Shown: positions 43,113-44,947 of the stretch, piece by piece
How the letters are laid out: every line of letters begins with the position of its first letter
Position numbering within the stretch: the first letter of the stretch is position 1
Source of the DNA: a virus
DNA: 44,947 nucleotides
Virus record (IMG/VR): IMGVR_UViG_3300019880_000003
Coordinates: 1 to 44,947 of that record
Strand: one strand, 5' to 3'
Notes under the pieces: model-generated
The model's input: only the letters and a program-made list of their open reading frames with translations
Told to the model about the DNA's origin: nothing
Database searches by the model: none
Made by a program: the position numbers and the translations under genes

Positions 43113-43135
43113 ACTGCTGTTGAGTTCTCAAGTCA
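43113..43135 (-). promoter_or_regulatory. boxA-like antitermination motif
   Basis: Minus strand CTTGAGAACTCAACAGCAG, very like the TTGAGAACTCAACAG boxA of actinobacterial rRNA leaders, about 330 nt upstream of the first left-facing gene. The hairpin CCGGGC / GCCCGG follows directly. The core TTGAG-AA-CTCAA is also an inverted repeat, so an operator is an alternative reading. Confidence 0.6.
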
Positions 43136-43252
43136 GCGGGTGCTCCGGCCTGTCCTGCGCCGTGCTCCTGCACCGTGTGTTGCTCGGTGCTGACAACCAG
43201 AACTAAGAAGCAGAAAGGGCTTGCTGTTCAAGTCAAGCTCAGGTAAAGCCCG

Positions 43253-43289
43253 ACTCCAGGGAGGGCGCTTAGGCCTTGTGACCTGGAGT
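43253..43289. repeat. Inverted repeat upstream of boxA-like leader
   Basis: ACTCCAGG (43253-43260) / CCTGGAGT (43282-43289), 8 bp perfect with a 21-base loop. It lies in a gene-free stretch. TTGACT on the minus strand near 43230 could be a -35 for block 2, but no good -10 follows. Confidence 0.45.
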
Positions 43290-43690
43290 TATGTGCTTCT
43301 AAAGAATCTTGGAAAACTTCTGGACTTTGCTTGCTCTTGACTCGGATCAGCCCTCTCAGTCCTGGTAGATGCAGGTGCATAGAAACTGTTTTCCTAATGC
43401 TTTGTGCCTTGATGTCCGTTTCACTGCCCAGACTCGATGAATCCAAGGGGAATAGGGCCTGTTGGCCTGTGGTCTGCAGGCAGCGCTGGTGCGCTGCTGT
43501 GGGGATGCAAGGCTGTGGGCCCAAGAATCCGTTGAATCTCAGGTGGTGTAGAACGTGGTTCTAGGCGTGGCACAACGCGTGGTACATAGTCCCCCACCTG
43601 CGAATCCATGCCTTATACGCTGTATAGCCTGCATATCCCAGGCAATTCCTTGATATCGCATGCATATGCAGCACAACGCATAAGTATCCG
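43290..43690. other. Gene-free stretch, no function recognised
   Basis: No reading frame with a ribosome site and coding-like composition on either strand. Contains several short inverted words (GCATATGC, GATATC) but no strong hairpin or tandem repeat before 43694. Probably leader or origin-flanking DNA. Confidence 0.5.
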
Positions 43691-43693
43691 CAG

Positions 43694-43724
43694 TTCATAT
43701 CCATGAATGCCATTCATATCCATG
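43694..43724. repeat. Iteron-like direct repeats
   Basis: TTCATATCCATG occurs at 43694-43705 and 43713-43724, 19 bp apart, about two helical turns. Close variants (GAATCCATGC, GCATATCCC) lie just upstream. In the locally AT-rich part of the long gene-free region. Candidate binding sites for a replication initiator or repressor. Confidence 0.55.
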
Positions 43725-43744
43725 CAGGCCTGAGGGTGAGAATG

Positions 43745-43783
43745 GATTGTGCACAATCGATATATCTAAGGGCCTAGATATAT
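43745..43783. promoter_or_regulatory. AT-rich double palindrome, candidate origin or operator
   Basis: GATTGTGCACAATC (43745-43758) is a perfect 14-bp palindrome and contains TTGTGCACA, one base from the actinobacterial DnaA box TTGTCCACA, on both strands. Two bases on, ATATATCTA / TAGATATAT (43760-43768, 43775-43783) form a 9-bp perfect inverted repeat. Low local GC suits strand opening. An origin is a guess. Confidence 0.5.
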
Positions 43784-43933
43784 ACTCAATGCATGCACAC
43801 CTGGCGAAAGGATGTGCTGCCTGGAATTCCAAGTGCTGAGATATCAATGGACTGTATGCTCTCTACACCTAGATAATCCTGAAAAGACCTTGACTGAGTA
43901 ACGAAACTGACCCGGGCATGTTTAATCGGGGCC

Positions 43934-43948
43934 GTGTGTGTGTGTGTG
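43934..43948. repeat. (GT)n dinucleotide tract
   Basis: GTGTGTGTGTGTGTG, 7.5 repeats, between the palindromes and the terminase gene. Alternating purine-pyrimidine DNA that could slip during replication or adopt an unusual helix. Function unknown. Confidence 0.7.
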
Positions 43949-44146
43949 AGACCCATTCCAGATGTAACATGGATCACAGGACCACAGTCTAGACAGTCTA
44001 CACAGAGTTACGAAGAGGAGAGTCCATGGTGACTCCCCGTAGATAGTTGGTAAAGAGTTGGTCAAGCAACGTGGGTTGACGGCAATCCCAACGGTATATC
44101 CAGTAGTGAAGAACAACCTAAAAGCTTCTAAGTATTAAGTACTCAA

Positions 44147-44171
44147 GGGAACCCCCTTTAGGGGGGTTCCC
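44147..44171. repeat. Strong hairpin before the terminase gene
   Basis: GGGAACCCCC (44147-44156) / GGGGGTTCCC (44162-44171), 10 bp perfect with a 5-base loop. No U run on either side, so not a typical terminator. Confidence 0.6.
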
Positions 44172-44178
44172 GTACAGA

Positions 44179-44196
44179 CCTATAGAACCTATAGAA
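44179..44196. repeat. Tandem CCTATAGAA repeat, candidate promoter area
   Basis: Two exact CCTATAGAA copies followed by CTATA. Each includes TATAGA, close to a -10 box, about 105-120 bp upstream of the terminase start. No clear -35. Candidate late promoter. Confidence 0.4.
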
Positions 44197-44301
44197 CTAT
44201 ACAGGGGCCTACGGCTAACGCCGGATATTCCTCCGCCAACCACTGGTGGACCGCACGGACTGTGCGAAGCACGGATTGTGCAATCTACAAAGGGAGCGGT
44301 A

Positions 44302-44947
44302 ATGGCGAAAGTCTATGTCACCGAGGATGGCAAGCAGCACAAGAATATGCCTAAGACTAGAGCCCGGTCTAAGCCGGGCTCCAAGGGTGATCCTAAGATT
44401 CGAGCTGGCAAGGATACGGTTCTTAAGTATCTCCAAACAGGTCTCACACAACGCAAGGCTGCTGACGACCTAGGGATCCACGAGAACACAATCCAGTACT
44501 GGCGGAACTCAGACGAGAACTTCCGTGCCGACATGGACCGCGTAAAGCTGATGTCCCATCCGGACAAGGCCGCGGAGATCCGTGAGAACATGCCGGAGTT
44601 TCCTGAGTTCTGTATGGAGTACCTGGACACTCAGCTCTTCTGGCACCAGCTTCAGTGGTACGACATCCTCGAAGGCCGGGAACCACGGGACCTGCATCCT
44701 TCGCAGCGGTACCACAAGGGCGACCCCGGCATGACGATCGTCAACACTCCGCCAGAGCATTCGAAGTCCACGACTATCACGATCAATTACGTGACGTGGC
44801 GTATCTGCCAGGACCCGAACATCCGAGTCATCCTGGTGTCCCAGACTCAGGAGATGGCCAAGCGATTCCTGCGAGCGATCAAGGATCGCCTCGCTGGAGC
44901 CAACCAGGCCTACAAGAAGTTGCAGCGGGAGTTCGCCCCCGAGGGGG
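44302..44947 (+). CDS. terL: Terminase large subunit, N-terminal part (continues at 12)
   Basis: 215 residues to the window end, continuing in frame at 138. ATG 44302 follows GGGAGCGGTA. Residues about 35-70 form a helix-turn-helix (LKYLQTGLTQRKAADDLGIH, ENTIQYWRNS), as normally found in the separate small subunit, so DNA recognition seems built into this protein. The ATPase starts near residue 100 (EFCMEYLDTQLFWHQLQWYD). Walker A is NTPPEHSKSTT, a variant lacking the usual Gly before Lys. Then VILVSQTQEMAKRF. Confidence 0.92.
   Translation, partial: MAKVYVTEDGKQHKNMPKTRARSKPGSKGDPKIRAGKDTVLKYLQTGLTQRKAADDLGIHENTIQYWRNSDENFRADMDRVKLMSHPDKAAEIRENMPEFPEFCMEYLDTQLFWHQLQWYDILEGREPRDLHPSQRYHKGDPGMTIVNTPPEHSKSTTITINYVTWRICQDPNIRVILVSQTQEMAKRFLRAIKDRLAGANQAYKKLQREFAPEG
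44822..44947. repeat. 126-bp end overlap, right copy
   Basis: Exact copy of 12-137. Here the upstream context (terminase Walker A region) is continuous and natural, so this is the authentic junction and the left end is the cut point. Confidence 0.9.

Noticed and set aside
43017-43193. 58-codon plus-strand frame starting MFASLCIGRSG
   Set aside because: Runs opposite the boxA-like leader with Arg/Cys/Pro-rich content typical of translated non-coding DNA; no conserved context.
44025-44045. Six-codon mini-ORF after GAGGAG
   Set aside because: Could be a leader peptide but equally chance; no attenuator-like structure tied to it.

Overview
The window is an essentially complete genome of a small double-stranded DNA phage, probably a podovirus of Streptomyces or a close actinobacterial relative. 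Signs of an actinobacterial host are the high-GC sequence, an endolysin with a Streptomyces-phage-like C-terminal domain, a WhiB-family regulator, an r1t-type holin, a tail protein of a kind common in Streptomyces phages, and a leader motif that looks like the actinobacterial rRNA boxA. There is no tape measure, tail tube or integrase, but there is a 1,790-residue internal virion protein. Together these point to a lytic short-tailed phage. Positions 12-137 repeat exactly at 44822-44947, so the map closes to a circle of 44,810 bp. The terminase gene runs across the join. Bases 1-11 are an inverted copy of 42-52 and look like an assembly artefact.

Right-facing (late) block, about 44302 through the join to 26867. 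It runs: terminase, an endonuclease VII-like HNH, endolysin, portal, small virion proteins, the giant internal protein, three related accessory virion proteins (two with NlpC/P60 or SLT wall-cutting heads), scaffold, major capsid and a strong terminator. It continues with decoration-like and fibre proteins (one an SGNH hydrolase), connector, an antisense HNH gene, two large tail proteins, a membrane/coiled-coil protein, a peptidoglycan-binding mini-protein, a holin and a terminator.

Left-facing block 1, 35954 down to 26873, is the replication and metabolism operon. It encodes a WhiB-like factor, a Cas4/RecB-type nuclease, a likely ssDNA-binding-type protein, a DnaB/RecA-fold ATPase, a primase split into two overlapping genes, dCMP deaminase, a DUF1599-like protein, HNH endonucleases and many overlapping Cys-rich or acidic mini-proteins. 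No DNA or RNA polymerase is visible. A short right-facing island (36002-37557) carries a metallophosphoesterase and a sigma-factor-like protein. It ends at a terminator facing left-facing block 2.

Left-facing block 2, 42784 down to 37597, holds about 17 small genes of unknown function. Most are preceded by a near-identical leader (GGAGAGAGACAATG) and separated by a repeated structured RNA element. About 1.5 kb without convincing genes (42785-44301) separates this block from the terminase. It holds a boxA-like antitermination signal, many hairpins, iteron-like repeats and AT-rich palindromes.

The most novel material is RNA-level. (1) A family of six or seven intercistronic elements in block 2, with compensatory base changes in three helices and a stop codon often embedded in the closing stem. 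(2) Two related tRNA T-arm/acceptor mimics placed directly after stop codons, one in each of two opposite operons. (3) A boxA-like site at the head of block 2. (4) Two perfect TGTGA-N6-TCACA sites flanking the gene upstream of the WhiB gene. All RNA structures were paired by eye; no folding or database search was run.
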